Below, piece by piece: positions 32,901 through 40,007 of a DNA stretch of 51,687 nucleotides. Below the pieces are notes generated by a model. The model saw only the letters and a list, made by a program, of their open reading frames with translations, had not been told where the DNA came from and searched no databases. Within the stretch, counting starts at the first letter, position 1; every line of letters starts with the position of its first letter. The stretch is from Bradyrhizobium acaciae (GTDB lineage: Bacteria > Pseudomonadota > Alphaproteobacteria > Rhizobiales > Xanthobacteraceae), in the NCBI RefSeq assembly GCF_020889785.1, contig NZ_JACMYK010000006.1, forward strand, positions 107,501 to 159,187, in the 5' to 3' direction. A program made the position numbers and the translations under genes.

Positions 32901-34636
32901 TGGCTTTCGCCGGCGCCGGCACCATCAATACTGCCGACGGTACGGAGGTCGGCTTTGACGGCGCGATCGGCGGCAGCGGGCCCTTCACCAAGAGCGGCGG
33001 TGGCCGGCTGACCTTCGGCGGCGACGGCAGTTCGTTCAGCGGCGCGACGATGGTTTCCGCCGGCACGCTTGCGGTCAACGGCGTGCTCGGCGGCACGCTC
33101 GCAGTGGACTCCGGAGCGCGCCTGCAAGGCAGCGGCACGGTCGGACCAGTGACGCTCGCCGCCAGCGCCACCATCGCGCCGGGAAACTCGATCGGCACGC
33201 TCAACGTCGCCGGCAATCTCGCGTTCGCGCCCGGCGCGATCTATGAGGCGCAAGTCGACGCCGGCGGACAAGGCGACCGCATCGTGGCGAGCGGACTGGC
33301 GAGCTTGTCGGGCGCCAAGGTCAACGTCCTTGCCGGAAGCGGCAACTACGGGCCGCGAACCAGCTACACCATCCTCACCGCGGCCGGCGGGCTCTCCGGC
33401 ACCTTCGCGGACGTCAGCTCCAACTTCGCCTTCCTGACGCCAAGCCTCACCTACGACCCGCACAGCGTGACCCTGACGCTGACCCGCAACAGCACGGATT
33501 TCGCCGCCGTCGGCACGACACCGAACCAGCGCACCACGGGCGCAGCGATCGACCGCCTCGTCGGCACCGGCGGTCCGCTGTGGAGCGCCGTGCTCCAGAT
33601 GGACGAGGGCACCGCGCGCCGTGCATTCGACCAGCTTTCCGGCGAGATCCATGCCTCGAACCGCGCCGTGCTGCTGCAGGACAGCCACATCGTACGCGAC
33701 GCGATGATGGACCGCCTGCGCGACGCCTTCGCCACCGCCGGCGCACCGTCGCTGCCGATAATGGCCTACGCGGCAGCCGACAGCAGGCAGCCGGCAATCA
33801 CGCCCAACGATGACGTCGTGGTGTGGGGCCAGGCGCTCGGCGCGTGGGGCTATCTGGCCGGTGACGGCAATGCCTCGCGCATCAGCCGCACTACCAGCGG
33901 TGTGCTGGCCGGCGCCGACGCCCGTATCAGCGGCAGCGATTGGCGGCTCGGCTTCGTCGGCGGCTACAGCCAGACGCGGCTCGACGTGACGCGGCTCGGA
34001 GCCTCGGGCACGAGCGACAACGCGCATGTCGGTCTCTATGCCGGCACGGAATGGAATGCGCTTGCGCTGCGCGCTGGCGTCGCAAGCAGCTGGCAGGACC
34101 TTGCTGCGAGCCGCACCATCGTGCTTCCCAATTTTGCCGACCGGCTGAGCTCCTCATACGGCACCTGGACCACGCAGGTGTTCGGCGAGCTCGGCTATCG
34201 CCTGCGTGCCGGCCGCTTTGATCTGGAGCCTTTCGCGGGCGCCGCCTATGTCAATGTGGCGAGCAATGCCTTCCGCGAGAACGGGGGCGCTGCGGCGCTC
34301 ACGGGCTATAATCCTGCGACGGAGGCGACTATCACCACGCTCGGCGCGCATGCCGCGACCGGCTTCGACCTCGCCGGCGTCTTCACGACCGCCCGCGCGA
34401 CGGCCGGATGGCGGCATGCGTTCGGCGCCGTCACGCCCCTCACGATGGTGAGCTTCGAAAGTGGCGCTGCTTTCCCCATCGCCGGCACGCCGCTTGCCCG
34501 CGATACCGCCGTGATCGAGGCCGGACTGGATGCCCGCGTGTCGGCAGAGGCGACGATCAACCTGTCCTACAGCAGCCAGCTCTCCGGGGCTTTGATCGAC
34601 CAGTCGTTCCGCACGGGGCTCATTTTGAAGTTCTAA
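29978..34636 (+). CDS. Large autotransporter (type Va) with repeat-rich passenger
   Basis: 1,552 aa. A long N-terminal signal peptide has its core at about residues 28-40 and likely cleavage after GYA near 46. The passenger (about 47-1270) is a Gly/Ser/Thr/Asn-rich beta-helix with at least six passenger-associated transport repeats (GLTKNGTGALTLSGTNTY type) near nt 30897, 31186, 31546, 32430, 32703 and 32968. It ends in a pertactin-like segment. The C-terminal beta-barrel (about 1279-1552) starts VVVWGQALGAWG and ends in phenylalanine (GLILKF), the outer-membrane assembly signal. No protease or lipase motif was seen in the passenger, so adhesion or surface structure is the likely role. The start is uncertain: in-frame starts upstream go back to 29834, and ATG 29978 best fits the signal peptide. 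Confidence 0.92.
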   Translation: MARMPMTGPSTSRKFRFPRQGCVPSWRATLLASATWLIIDTSAGYAQTYIINYQVISSPSQFPAPIYLQGGQLSAAASLPSISGAINVDDGQTGTLSAQTGGAVTVDLGRLGQNAVLHLGSTSEQGTIVVNSVFGTAVSHPPVLYIDGGYIRAGSWQFASVLGTLASTTVAANATLDFDTNAASIRNLQGGGTVGSLDTRITVNGGNYSGSIVGASQLEFRGNTTWSGTGSNIQAYQVDSGATLTTSGGATMLATASLTVDGTYNLNSSETVGSLSGAGNVVIASGQTLAAGSDNTSTTFSGVISGPGGLTKNGTGALTLSGTNTYGGDTIVNAGALVMGTSNAVPGTRTLIVWGGTYDLNNFDQSVGGINGNPGSTVALGSATLTVGGANQNTGYFGNITGSGGLVKTGTSYQDLYGTNSYSGSTVVEGGVLRVTSNGTLLNTPAIDVYNSSAFTVGTVNALSSAVGITLHDAGSGLILNANQTIGSLAGGGGSYAQLNSGGLLTTGTSNGNSLFAGHLDGDGALTKVGTGALTLSGFNTYTGATTVSAGSLYVNGSIATSSGVTVAAGALLGGSGTVSSTVVNGTLSAGNSPGTLSVAGNLALNPGATSVFELNTPGVVGGSNPGSGNDLVTVSNNLTLGGTLDARVAAAGFYRLFSYGGALSGDFAAKILTSTTPGFTIANAQVETTIPGQVNLSVLGSGQNLQFWDGADAIGNGTVDGGVGTWSAAGTNWTGQPGRAAINGPWSGSVGVFAGAAGGVVTVVGTQRFDTLQFSTNGYTLSGGTLAIAPASGNAGVFNVDSNISAAIASTIADGSGTVLSKAGGGTLVLTGNNSYSGGTILSGGTLSVSSDSNLGLAGGGLTFTGGTLQVAGTSFTATSREITLAAGGGGFDIADAANTFTVNQAISGTGALTKSGAGMLVLAGANSYQGGTTIRGGVLQVSADNNLGAGGSGINFDGGTLSTQSSFKAARNLAFAGAGTINTADGTEVGFDGAIGGSGPFTKSGGGRLTFGGDGSSFSGATMVSAGTLAVNGVLGGTLAVDSGARLQGSGTVGPVTLAASATIAPGNSIGTLNVAGNLAFAPGAIYEAQVDAGGQGDRIVASGLASLSGAKVNVLAGSGNYGPRTSYTILTAAGGLSGTFADVSSNFAFLTPSLTYDPHSVTLTLTRNSTDFAAVGTTPNQRTTGAAIDRLVGTGGPLWSAVLQMDEGTARRAFDQLSGEIHASNRAVLLQDSHIVRDAMMDRLRDAFATAGAPSLPIMAYAAADSRQPAITPNDDVVVWGQALGAWGYLAGDGNASRISRTTSGVLAGADARISGSDWRLGFVGGYSQTRLDVTRLGASGTSDNAHVGLYAGTEWNALALRAGVASSWQDLAASRTIVLPNFADRLSSSYGTWTTQVFGELGYRLRAGRFDLEPFAGAAYVNVASNAFRENGGAAALTGYNPATEATITTLGAHAATGFDLAGVFTTARATAGWRHAFGAVTPLTMVSFESGAAFPIAGTPLARDTAVIEAGLDARVSAEATINLSYSSQLSGALIDQSFRTGLILKF

Positions 34637-34668
34637 AGCATGATCCGGAAAACTGCGAAGCGGCCTTC
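34637..34668. repeat. Truncated 'GCATGATCCGGAAAA' dispersed repeat
   Basis: Directly after the autotransporter stop lies AGCATGATCCGGAAAACTGCGAAGCGG, the left part of a palindromic element widespread in Rhizobiales. Its expected right half (TTTTCCG...GATCATGC) is missing or mutated. Related copies occur at 36329-36371 and 39526-39597. Confidence 0.65.
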
Positions 34669-34669
34669 C

Positions 34670-34806
34670 ATCCGGTTGCCGACGCAGCTGCGCGCCGGGA
34701 CGCTGTGGTTCAGCTACATGATGCCGTTCGGCGGCATCAGGAGATCAAGAGCGTCTGGATCTCGACCGCGACGGACGTGCCGGCGAATCCGTTCGTGATG
34801 CGGTAG
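34670..34806 (+). pseudogene. Aldehyde dehydrogenase 3' remnant (decayed)
   Basis: Two pieces of the C-terminus of an NAD(P)-dependent aldehyde dehydrogenase remain, in different frames. Piece one (about 34685-34735) encodes QLRAGTLWFSYMMPFGG, the family's LRAGT(V/L)W ... MPFGG block, with the few residues normally between W and the SYMMPFGG part deleted. Piece two (34738-34806) encodes EIKSVWISTATDVPANPFVMR and a TAG stop, a typical C-terminal end of this enzyme. The ~20 residues normally between them are missing, and the frame changes. No catalytic Cys or Glu region survives in the window. The identity rests on family motifs I recognise; alignment would settle it. Confidence 0.7.
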
Positions 34807-34815
34807 CTTGCCGCC

Positions 34816-35574
34816 CTATCCCTTCGCCCCCGGCACGCCGCCGAACAATTTCGCCTGCTCGGCGCGGCCGGCGTCGACGATGCGGGTGGTGGCGGTTTCG
34901 ATCTGGTCGCGCAGGCGGGTCATGAACTCGTCGCGCGGCAGGCCCGGCGGCAGCGGATCGAGGAATTCGACCACCAGCGTGCCGGGATAGCGCATGAAGG
35001 TGCGGCGCGGCCAGAACAGCCCGGAATTGAGCGCGATCGGCAGACACGGCACGCCGCTCTCGGCATAGATCTGGGCGACGCCGGCCTTGTAGTTCGGCGC
35101 GGCACCGGGCGCGGTGCGGGTGCCTTCGGGGAAAATCACGAGCTGCCGGCCGAGCTTGACCTCGGCCGCCGCCGCCTTCAGCGTCTTGATCAGCGAACGC
35201 GGTCCGCCGCCACGCTCCACCGAGATCATGCCGACCTTCTTCAGGTACCAGCCGAACACCGGGATCATCATCAGCTCGCGCTTGAGAATGAACAGCGGGT
35301 GCTCGAAGAAGCGCACCAGCGCAAACGTCTCCCAGAACGATTGATGCTTCGAGGCAACGACCAATGGTCCCGCCGGGATCTTCTCGACGCCGCGGAACTC
35401 GATCCTGATGTTGCAGATCACGCGCATCAGGAACAGGCTGATGTTGGCCCACGCGGCTTCGATTGCCATCAGCGCGCCGCGCGGCAGCAGCAATGCCGGC
35501 AGCGCGATGACGCAGAGCAGCACCAGCACGAGATAGAACAGCACGTTGAAGATCAGCGAGCGCAGGAAGATCAT
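34816..35574 (-). CDS. 1-acyl-sn-glycerol-3-phosphate acyltransferase family protein
   Basis: 252 aa. PlsC-type acyltransferase of the inner membrane, adding the second acyl chain to lysophosphatidate or acting on a related lyso-lipid. A membrane segment lies at residues 4-30. Motif I is KHQSFWET, with Glu where the classic HX4D has Asp; motif III is FPEGTRTAPG. This HX4E form is common in alphaproteobacterial members, to my recollection. The start ATG 35574 follows GGGACTGAG; an extension upstream would overlap the ydcF-like gene. It is 13 nt after that gene on the same strand, so likely one transcript. Confidence 0.9.
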   Translation of the reverse strand: MIFLRSLIFNVLFYLVLVLLCVIALPALLLPRGALMAIEAAWANISLFLMRVICNIRIEFRGVEKIPAGPLVVASKHQSFWETFALVRFFEHPLFILKRELMMIPVFGWYLKKVGMISVERGGGPRSLIKTLKAAAAEVKLGRQLVIFPEGTRTAPGAAPNYKAGVAQIYAESGVPCLPIALNSGLFWPRRTFMRYPGTLVVEFLDPLPPGLPRDEFMTRLRDQIETATTRIVDAGRAEQAKLFGGVPGAKG

Positions 35575-35587
35575 CTCAGTCCCAGTA

Positions 35588-36298
35588 CTAGTTCGCCTGT
35601 GCCGTTGCCGGGCGGCGTGGCGCCGCTGCCGGCTCGGCAAGATCCGAGGTCAGGTCGAGGCCGATATCGGCCAACCGCACCCGCATCTCCGCCGCGACAT
35701 ATTTGGCGTATTCCGATAGCAAGAGACGGAACGCGGCGCCACTCGTCCACCAGGGCTCGTCGCGCCATTTGTCGCCGACCACCGCGAACGGGATCAGCGT
35801 GACATCAGGCATCGCGTGTGACAGTTCCACGATCGCCCGCGGCATGTGGTAGTTCGAGGTCACCACGATCAGCGATTTGAAGCCGCGCTCGCGCGCCCAG
35901 CGCCGCGTCTCCGCCGCATTGCTGCGGGTGTTCACCGCCGAGCGGTCGAGATCGACGCAGCAGCTCATCAGCCCCCGGCTGTCCGGCACCGAGCGCGAGA
36001 TGTCGCCGGCATCGTTGGTCGGATGCACGCCCGAGATCAGGAGACGCTTGCCGTAGCCCGCGGCCAGCAGTTCCATCGCATCCGACACCCGCGACGAGCC
36101 GCCGGTCAGCACCACGATGCCATCGGCATTGTGCGGCGGGTCGGTCTCGACGCCGCGCAATTGCGACAGGAAGCCGATGAAGCCGACCGCCGCAGCAACG
36201 AAGGCGATCGCCAGCGGCGCGACGATGACGGCGCGCAGCCAGCCGCGCGGGCGCGCGGCATGGCCATTCGGCGACGTATCGTCGGGCTGCAAACTCAT
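35588..36298 (-). CDS. YdcF family (DUF218) membrane protein
   Basis: 236 aa. One N-terminal membrane segment (about residues 22-45) is followed by a DUF218 domain (about 58-215), with the conserved IVVLTGGSSRVSDAMELL and VVTSNYHMPRA motifs. DUF218 proteins such as YdcF, SanA and ElyC are linked to envelope integrity and undecaprenyl-phosphate-dependent polymers; the precise reaction is not known. It is co-directional with and 13 nt from the plsC-like gene, suggesting a shared envelope-lipid role. Confidence 0.88.
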   Translation of the reverse strand: MSLQPDDTSPNGHAARPRGWLRAVIVAPLAIAFVAAAVGFIGFLSQLRGVETDPPHNADGIVVLTGGSSRVSDAMELLAAGYGKRLLISGVHPTNDAGDISRSVPDSRGLMSCCVDLDRSAVNTRSNAAETRRWARERGFKSLIVVTSNYHMPRAIVELSHAMPDVTLIPFAVVGDKWRDEPWWTSGAAFRLLLSEYAKYVAAEMRVRLADIGLDLTSDLAEPAAAPRRPATAQAN

Positions 36299-36328
36299 GT
36301 GATGCGGTCGTCCTTCCCCCCGGGGATT

Positions 36329-36371
36329 TTAGAGCATGATCCGGCAAAGTGGAAACCGGTTTTGCCGGGCC
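36329..36371. repeat. Partial 'GCATGATCCGG' dispersed repeat
   Basis: TTTTAGAGCATGATCCGGCAAA...TTTTGCCGG: arms CCGGCAAA and TTTTGCCGG form a hairpin around GTGGAAACCGG. It is one of three related copies in the window. It lies after ftsX and before the start of the ydcF-like gene, all on the minus strand. Confidence 0.7.
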
Positions 36372-36451
36372 GCGTGGATGCACGCGGAAGGACACTCGGG
36401 CGACCAAACGCAATCACGACACCGACCATGATTTTCGATTTCGCGGGCCCG

Positions 36452-37423
36452 TCAGTCGATGTCGTCGAGCGTCGCGAACAAGGTGCGCCGCGACGCCCAT
36501 GCGGTGATCGCCGCGATCAGCACCGCCTGCATCGCCAGCACCAGATAGCCGGACGGACGCAGCGAGAACGTGCCGAGCAGGGCCGCGAACTGGTCGCCTA
36601 CCGGCGTGCCGGAGAACCAGTTGGCGATCGACTCGGAGAAGCCGAACGCCAGCATCGCCGCACCGCCGCCGATCAGCCCGCCTTCGAGGCCGAGCCGCAG
36701 GAAATGCCGCAGGAAGCGGTTGGCGATGAAGCTGTCGCCGGCGCCGACGAAATGCAGCACCTCGACGATCGGGCGGTTGGCGGCCATCGCGCCGCGGGTC
36801 GCGAACGACACCGAGATGATGGTGGCGATGATCACGAGGATCAGGATGCCGATGCCGGCAAACACCGTGGCGCCGGTCATCGAGCGCATGCGCTCGATCC
36901 AGGCGCGGTGATCGTCGACGCTTGCGGTCGGCGCCGCCTGCGTCACCCGCGCGCGCAAGCCGCCGAGATCGAGCGTGGTGCCGGGCTGCACCCGCGCCAC
37001 GATGACGCGCGGCACCGGCAGCTCGTCGATCGAGAGCCCGCTGCCGAGCCACGGCTCCAGCAGCTTGGCGGATTCCTCCTTGCTGAACGGACGAACCTCG
37101 AGAATGCCGGGCTGCGCCCGCATCGCCTCCACGGCCGCCTGCGCATCGCGATCGAGGTCGCGGCCGGGCGAAGGGCGCACCTGGATGGTGACCTCGCTCG
37201 ACACCTCGGACTGCCATTCGGCCGCCGACGCGCTGACCAGCAGAACGGTGCCTGTCGTCAGCGAGGCGAGGAAGGTCATGATCGCGACGACCGCGACCAG
37301 CGCGCGGCCGGAGATCGAGGCGCGCGGCACGATCGGCGACATGTTGCGCGCGGTGGCCGGGACCTGCGGGCGTTCGCGCCCGAGATCGACCAACGACACT
37401 TTCTCGTCGCCGCTCTTACTCAT
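36452..37423 (-). CDS. ftsX: Cell division protein FtsX
   Basis: 323 aa. Inner-membrane permease-like partner of FtsE. A hydrophobic segment near residues 40-65 is followed by a periplasmic loop (about 66-165), then three further membrane segments (about 175-200, 225-255 and 275-305), the four-segment layout of FtsX. The complex does not pump; it transmits ATP hydrolysis to cell-wall hydrolases at the septum. Its ATG overlaps the ftsE stop by 8 nt, so the two are translationally coupled. The amidase activator or hydrolase it controls is not obvious in this neighbourhood, although an M23 peptidase lies about 30 kb away. Confidence 0.93.
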   Translation of the reverse strand: MSKSGDEKVSLVDLGRERPQVPATARNMSPIVPRASISGRALVAVVAIMTFLASLTTGTVLLVSASAAEWQSEVSSEVTIQVRPSPGRDLDRDAQAAVEAMRAQPGILEVRPFSKEESAKLLEPWLGSGLSIDELPVPRVIVARVQPGTTLDLGGLRARVTQAAPTASVDDHRAWIERMRSMTGATVFAGIGILILVIIATIISVSFATRGAMAANRPIVEVLHFVGAGDSFIANRFLRHFLRLGLEGGLIGGGAAMLAFGFSESIANWFSGTPVGDQFAALLGTFSLRPSGYLVLAMQAVLIAAITAWASRRTLFATLDDID

Positions 37424-38075
37424 AGATGTGCAGCCGTCCCTGATGCAGCACCAGCCGCCGCGCCTCGTACTGATCCATCAGCGTGATGTCGTGGGTCGCG
37501 ATGATAACAGCGGTGCCCGATTTGTTGAGCTCGATGAACAGCCGCAGCAGGCGGCGCCCGAGCGTCGGATCGACACTGCCGGTCGGCTCGTCCGCCAGCA
37601 GCAATTGCGGCCGCGAGATCACCGCGCGCGCGATCGCCGCGCGCTGCTTCTCGCCGCCCGACAGGATCGGCGGCAGCGCATCCATCCGCTCGCCGAGGCC
37701 GACCCATTTCAGGAGGTCGATCACCTCGCGGCGATAGCTCGATTCCTCGCGGCCCATCACGCGGAACGGCAGCGCGACGTTCTCATAGGTCGTCATATGG
37801 TCGAGCAGGCGAAAATCCTGCAGCACGATGCCGATCCGCTTGCGCAGGTCGGCGACCTGGTCCTTGTTGAGCAGGGAGACGTCCTTGCCGAACAGATTGA
37901 CCAGCCCGCGGGTCGGCCGCAGCGACAGGAACAACAGCCGCAGCAGCGAGGTCTTGCCCGCGCCCGACGGGCCGGTGAGGAACTGGAACGAATGCGCCGG
38001 GATCATGAACGAGAGGTCGCGCAGAACCTCCGGGCCGAGCCCGTAGCGCAGACCGACATTTTCGAACCGAACCAA
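37416..38075 (-). CDS. ftsE: Cell division ATP-binding protein FtsE
   Basis: 219 aa. ABC-type ATPase with Walker A GPSGAGKT (residues 35-42), signature LSGGEKQRAAIARA near 140, Walker B LLLADEPTG, and H-loop ATHD. The tail DQYEARRLVLHQGRL is FtsE-like. It binds FtsX and couples ATP hydrolysis to septal peptidoglycan remodelling. The start is a TTG at 38075 (MVRFENVGLRYG) with GGAG about 8 nt upstream; the longer upstream frame lacks family similarity. It is first gene of ftsE-ftsX and divergent from a zinc-ribbon membrane protein gene. Confidence 0.94.
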   Translation of the reverse strand: MVRFENVGLRYGLGPEVLRDLSFMIPAHSFQFLTGPSGAGKTSLLRLLFLSLRPTRGLVNLFGKDVSLLNKDQVADLRKRIGIVLQDFRLLDHMTTYENVALPFRVMGREESSYRREVIDLLKWVGLGERMDALPPILSGGEKQRAAIARAVISRPQLLLADEPTGSVDPTLGRRLLRLFIELNKSGTAVIIATHDITLMDQYEARRLVLHQGRLHIYE

Positions 38076-38246
38076 TGCGCTAGCTCCGTTCGAGAGGGCC
38101 AGTGGCCCAATACCCCACAAAGACGTCCCGGACCCCGGCCGACCGGCCATGAACCGCACAGAAAGGTTGTGCTGCGGTTATGGTTTCCGATTCGTTAACG
38201 GTCGCTAAGTAGCATCCGGGCAAAGTCACGGTGGAGATTCGGCTCC

Positions 38247-39110
38247 ATGCATATCGTTTGCCCGCATTGTACAACATCCTACGCCATCAATCCGGCCACC
38301 CTGGGGGAGGCCGGACGCTCCGTCCGCTGTTCCCGTTGCAGGGAGGTCTGGCTGGCCCGGCCGGAGGACGCGATCGGGGCTGTGGCGCCCACTCTGGCCT
38401 ATCAGTCCGCCGGCTCCGACCTCGCCGCCGAATGGGACGCGATGGGCCGCGAGGAGGCTGACGAGACCCCGGTGGTCGAAAGCCCCTCGATTTCGGCCGA
38501 TTTGCCCGAGAGCGACGCCGCAGCGGAATGGCCGGCGGTGGCCGCCGCGGATGCCGCAGCCCATGCCGACGGCCAGGAGCCGACCGGAACCCGGCGCCGC
38601 TCCCGCCTGCCCCGGTTTCCCCGGCTGTTCCGCCTGCCCTCCTTGCCCCGAATTCCCTTCATGCCGGTGATCGGCGCGCTGCCGACCACCTGCGCTGCCA
38701 TGGCGGCGCTGATCGTCGCACTGTTCGTCTGGCGCAACGACGTGGTGCGCCTGCTGCCGCAGACGGCGCTGTTCTACAAGATGGTCGGGCTCGACGTGAA
38801 TCTGCGCGGGCTCGCCTTCAAGGACCTCAAGATCACCAACGAGACCGTGGACGGCAAGCCAGTGCTGGTGATCGAGGGCATGATCGTCGGTCAGACCCGG
38901 AAGCCGGTCGAACTGCCGCGGCTGCGTTTCTCGGTCCGCGACGCGCAAGGCGCTGAAATCTATGCCTGGAACGCGGTGCTGGAGCAGCCGGTGCTGAATC
39001 CCGGCGAGCGCGCCTTCTTCAAGTCGCGCCTCGCCTCGCCGCCGCCCGAAGGCCGCAATATCGACGTACGATTCTTCAACAAGCATGATCTCACCGGCGG
39101 CCGCGCCTGA
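38247..39110 (+). CDS. MJ0042-type zinc-ribbon membrane protein (DUF3426-like)
   Basis: 287 aa. N-terminal zinc ribbon MHIVCPHCTTSY with a second pair CSRC (Cys5, Cys8, Cys27, Cys30 approximately), the MJ0042/PF13717 type. Then an Ala/Glu/Pro-rich linker, a basic proline-rich stretch, one membrane segment (about 150-168) and a beta-rich periplasmic domain like DUF3426 (GMIVGQTRKPVELPRLRFSV). The layout suits a signalling or assembly protein that links cytoplasm and periplasm. ATG 38247 follows GTGGAG. It lies between ftsE (divergent) and a CpdR-like regulator (37 nt downstream, same strand), a grouping I recall in related genomes. Confidence 0.85.
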   Translation: MHIVCPHCTTSYAINPATLGEAGRSVRCSRCREVWLARPEDAIGAVAPTLAYQSAGSDLAAEWDAMGREEADETPVVESPSISADLPESDAAAEWPAVAAADAAAHADGQEPTGTRRRSRLPRFPRLFRLPSLPRIPFMPVIGALPTTCAAMAALIVALFVWRNDVVRLLPQTALFYKMVGLDVNLRGLAFKDLKITNETVDGKPVLVIEGMIVGQTRKPVELPRLRFSVRDAQGAEIYAWNAVLEQPVLNPGERAFFKSRLASPPPEGRNIDVRFFNKHDLTGGRA

Positions 39111-39147
39111 GGCTGCCGGCCAACACTTCAGGAACCGACCAATCACC

Positions 39148-39525
39148 ATGACGCGTGTTCTGATCGCCGACGACGAAGACTCGATGCGCTCGCTGGTGGC
39201 GCGCGCCATCGCCATGGACGGCCACGAGACCGTGACCGCGCAGGACGGCGCCGAGGCGCTGGAGGTGCTGACGCGCGATGAGGGCGCGTTCGACCTCTTG
39301 CTCACCGACATCCAGATGCCAGTGATGGACGGCATCGCGCTGGCGCTGACCGCGGCACGCGACTTCCCCGGGCTGAAGATCCTGCTGATGACCGGCTTCG
39401 CGCATCAGCGCGAGCGCGCCTCGGGCCTCAATGCGATCGTGCATGACGTGGTGACCAAGCCGTTCTCGGTGGCCGATATCCGCACGGCGGTGGCGGACGC
39501 GCTGGCGGCGCGGAAGGCGAGCTAG
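39148..39525 (+). CDS. cpdR: Single-domain response regulator, CpdR-like
   Basis: 125 aa, receiver domain only. The acidic pocket is in IADDEDSM, the phosphorylated Asp in LLLTDIQMPVMDG near residue 54, the Thr in LLMTGFAHQRERASG, and the Lys in VTKPFS. The motif FAHQRERA and the short C-terminus are characteristic of CpdR, which in its unphosphorylated form primes ClpXP to degrade cell-cycle proteins in Caulobacter and rhizobia. ATG 39148 is used; an in-frame upstream start would overlap the preceding gene. Its partner kinase (CckA-ChpT pathway) is not in the window. Confidence 0.85.
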   Translation: MTRVLIADDEDSMRSLVARAIAMDGHETVTAQDGAEALEVLTRDEGAFDLLLTDIQMPVMDGIALALTAARDFPGLKILLMTGFAHQRERASGLNAIVHDVVTKPFSVADIRTAVADALAARKAS

Positions 39526-39597
39526 CGCATGATCCGGAACAGCGCGAAGCGGTTTTCCTGCGACAAACGCGAAGCGTTTGCGCTGAGATCGTGCTAA
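39526..39597. repeat. Near-complete 'GCATGATCCGGAA...GATCGTGC' dispersed repeat
   Basis: Outer arms GCATGATC and GATCGTGC, inner GGAA...TTTTCC and a perfect CAAACGC-gaa-GCGTTTG hairpin make a 70-bp folded unit between converging genes (cpdR-like and a TadE-type gene). It is the longest of the three related copies and may also serve as a terminator. Confidence 0.75.
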
Positions 39598-39629
39598 AAT
39601 AAGAATCCAAGGCGCGACTGACTGCGAGC

Positions 39630-40007
39630 TCAGCTCGGAAAACATGCCTGAGCCGTCAGCACGATCGGCGACACATTGAGAAACTGCATAAACTGAAATG
39701 CATAACTCGCGCTGACCTGATTGCCGCATGCTGACGCGGCATAGGTGAAAGTCTGCGTCGGGAGCGTGAGGCCGAACGCCTGCTGCGCGGCGTAATTCGT
39801 GATGGCGTTGCCGTTTGGGCAGAGCGTGCTGTTGACGGTCGCGCAACGCGCCGCCATCTCCGTCCCGTGCTGAAGCCCGAGCTGGGTCCAGAACAGCAGC
39901 CCGAATTCGATGATCCCGAATATGAACAGGAAGAACACGGGAGCGGTCAGCGCAAATTCGAGCGCGGTGGTCCCTCGATTGTCTTGTCGTAATGCTGCGA
40001 GCGTCAC
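39630..40007 (-). CDS. TadE-family pseudopilin-like protein (2)
   Basis: 125 aa. The N-terminus has the TadE signature: a short charged leader (LRQDNRGTTALEFALTAPVF) with Glu at about residue 15, followed by a hydrophobic segment (16-38), as cleaved by a TadV/CpaA-type prepilin peptidase. The C-terminal part is periplasmic with two or three cysteines. Such minor pseudopilins belong to Tad/Flp pili. The start is GTG 40007, overlapping the stop of the upstream TadE gene by 4 nt (GTGA), so the two are translated together. Confidence 0.88.
   Translation of the reverse strand: MTLAALRQDNRGTTALEFALTAPVFFLFIFGIIEFGLLFWTQLGLQHGTEMAARCATVNSTLCPNGNAITNYAAQQAFGLTLPTQTFTYAASACGNQVSASYAFQFMQFLNVSPIVLTAQACFPS

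Noticed and set aside
31403..34027. 874-codon open frame antisense to the autotransporter
   Set aside because: It has shadow composition (Ala/Arg/Asp/Gly-rich, no motif), lies entirely inside a clearly coding gene, and has no independent signals.
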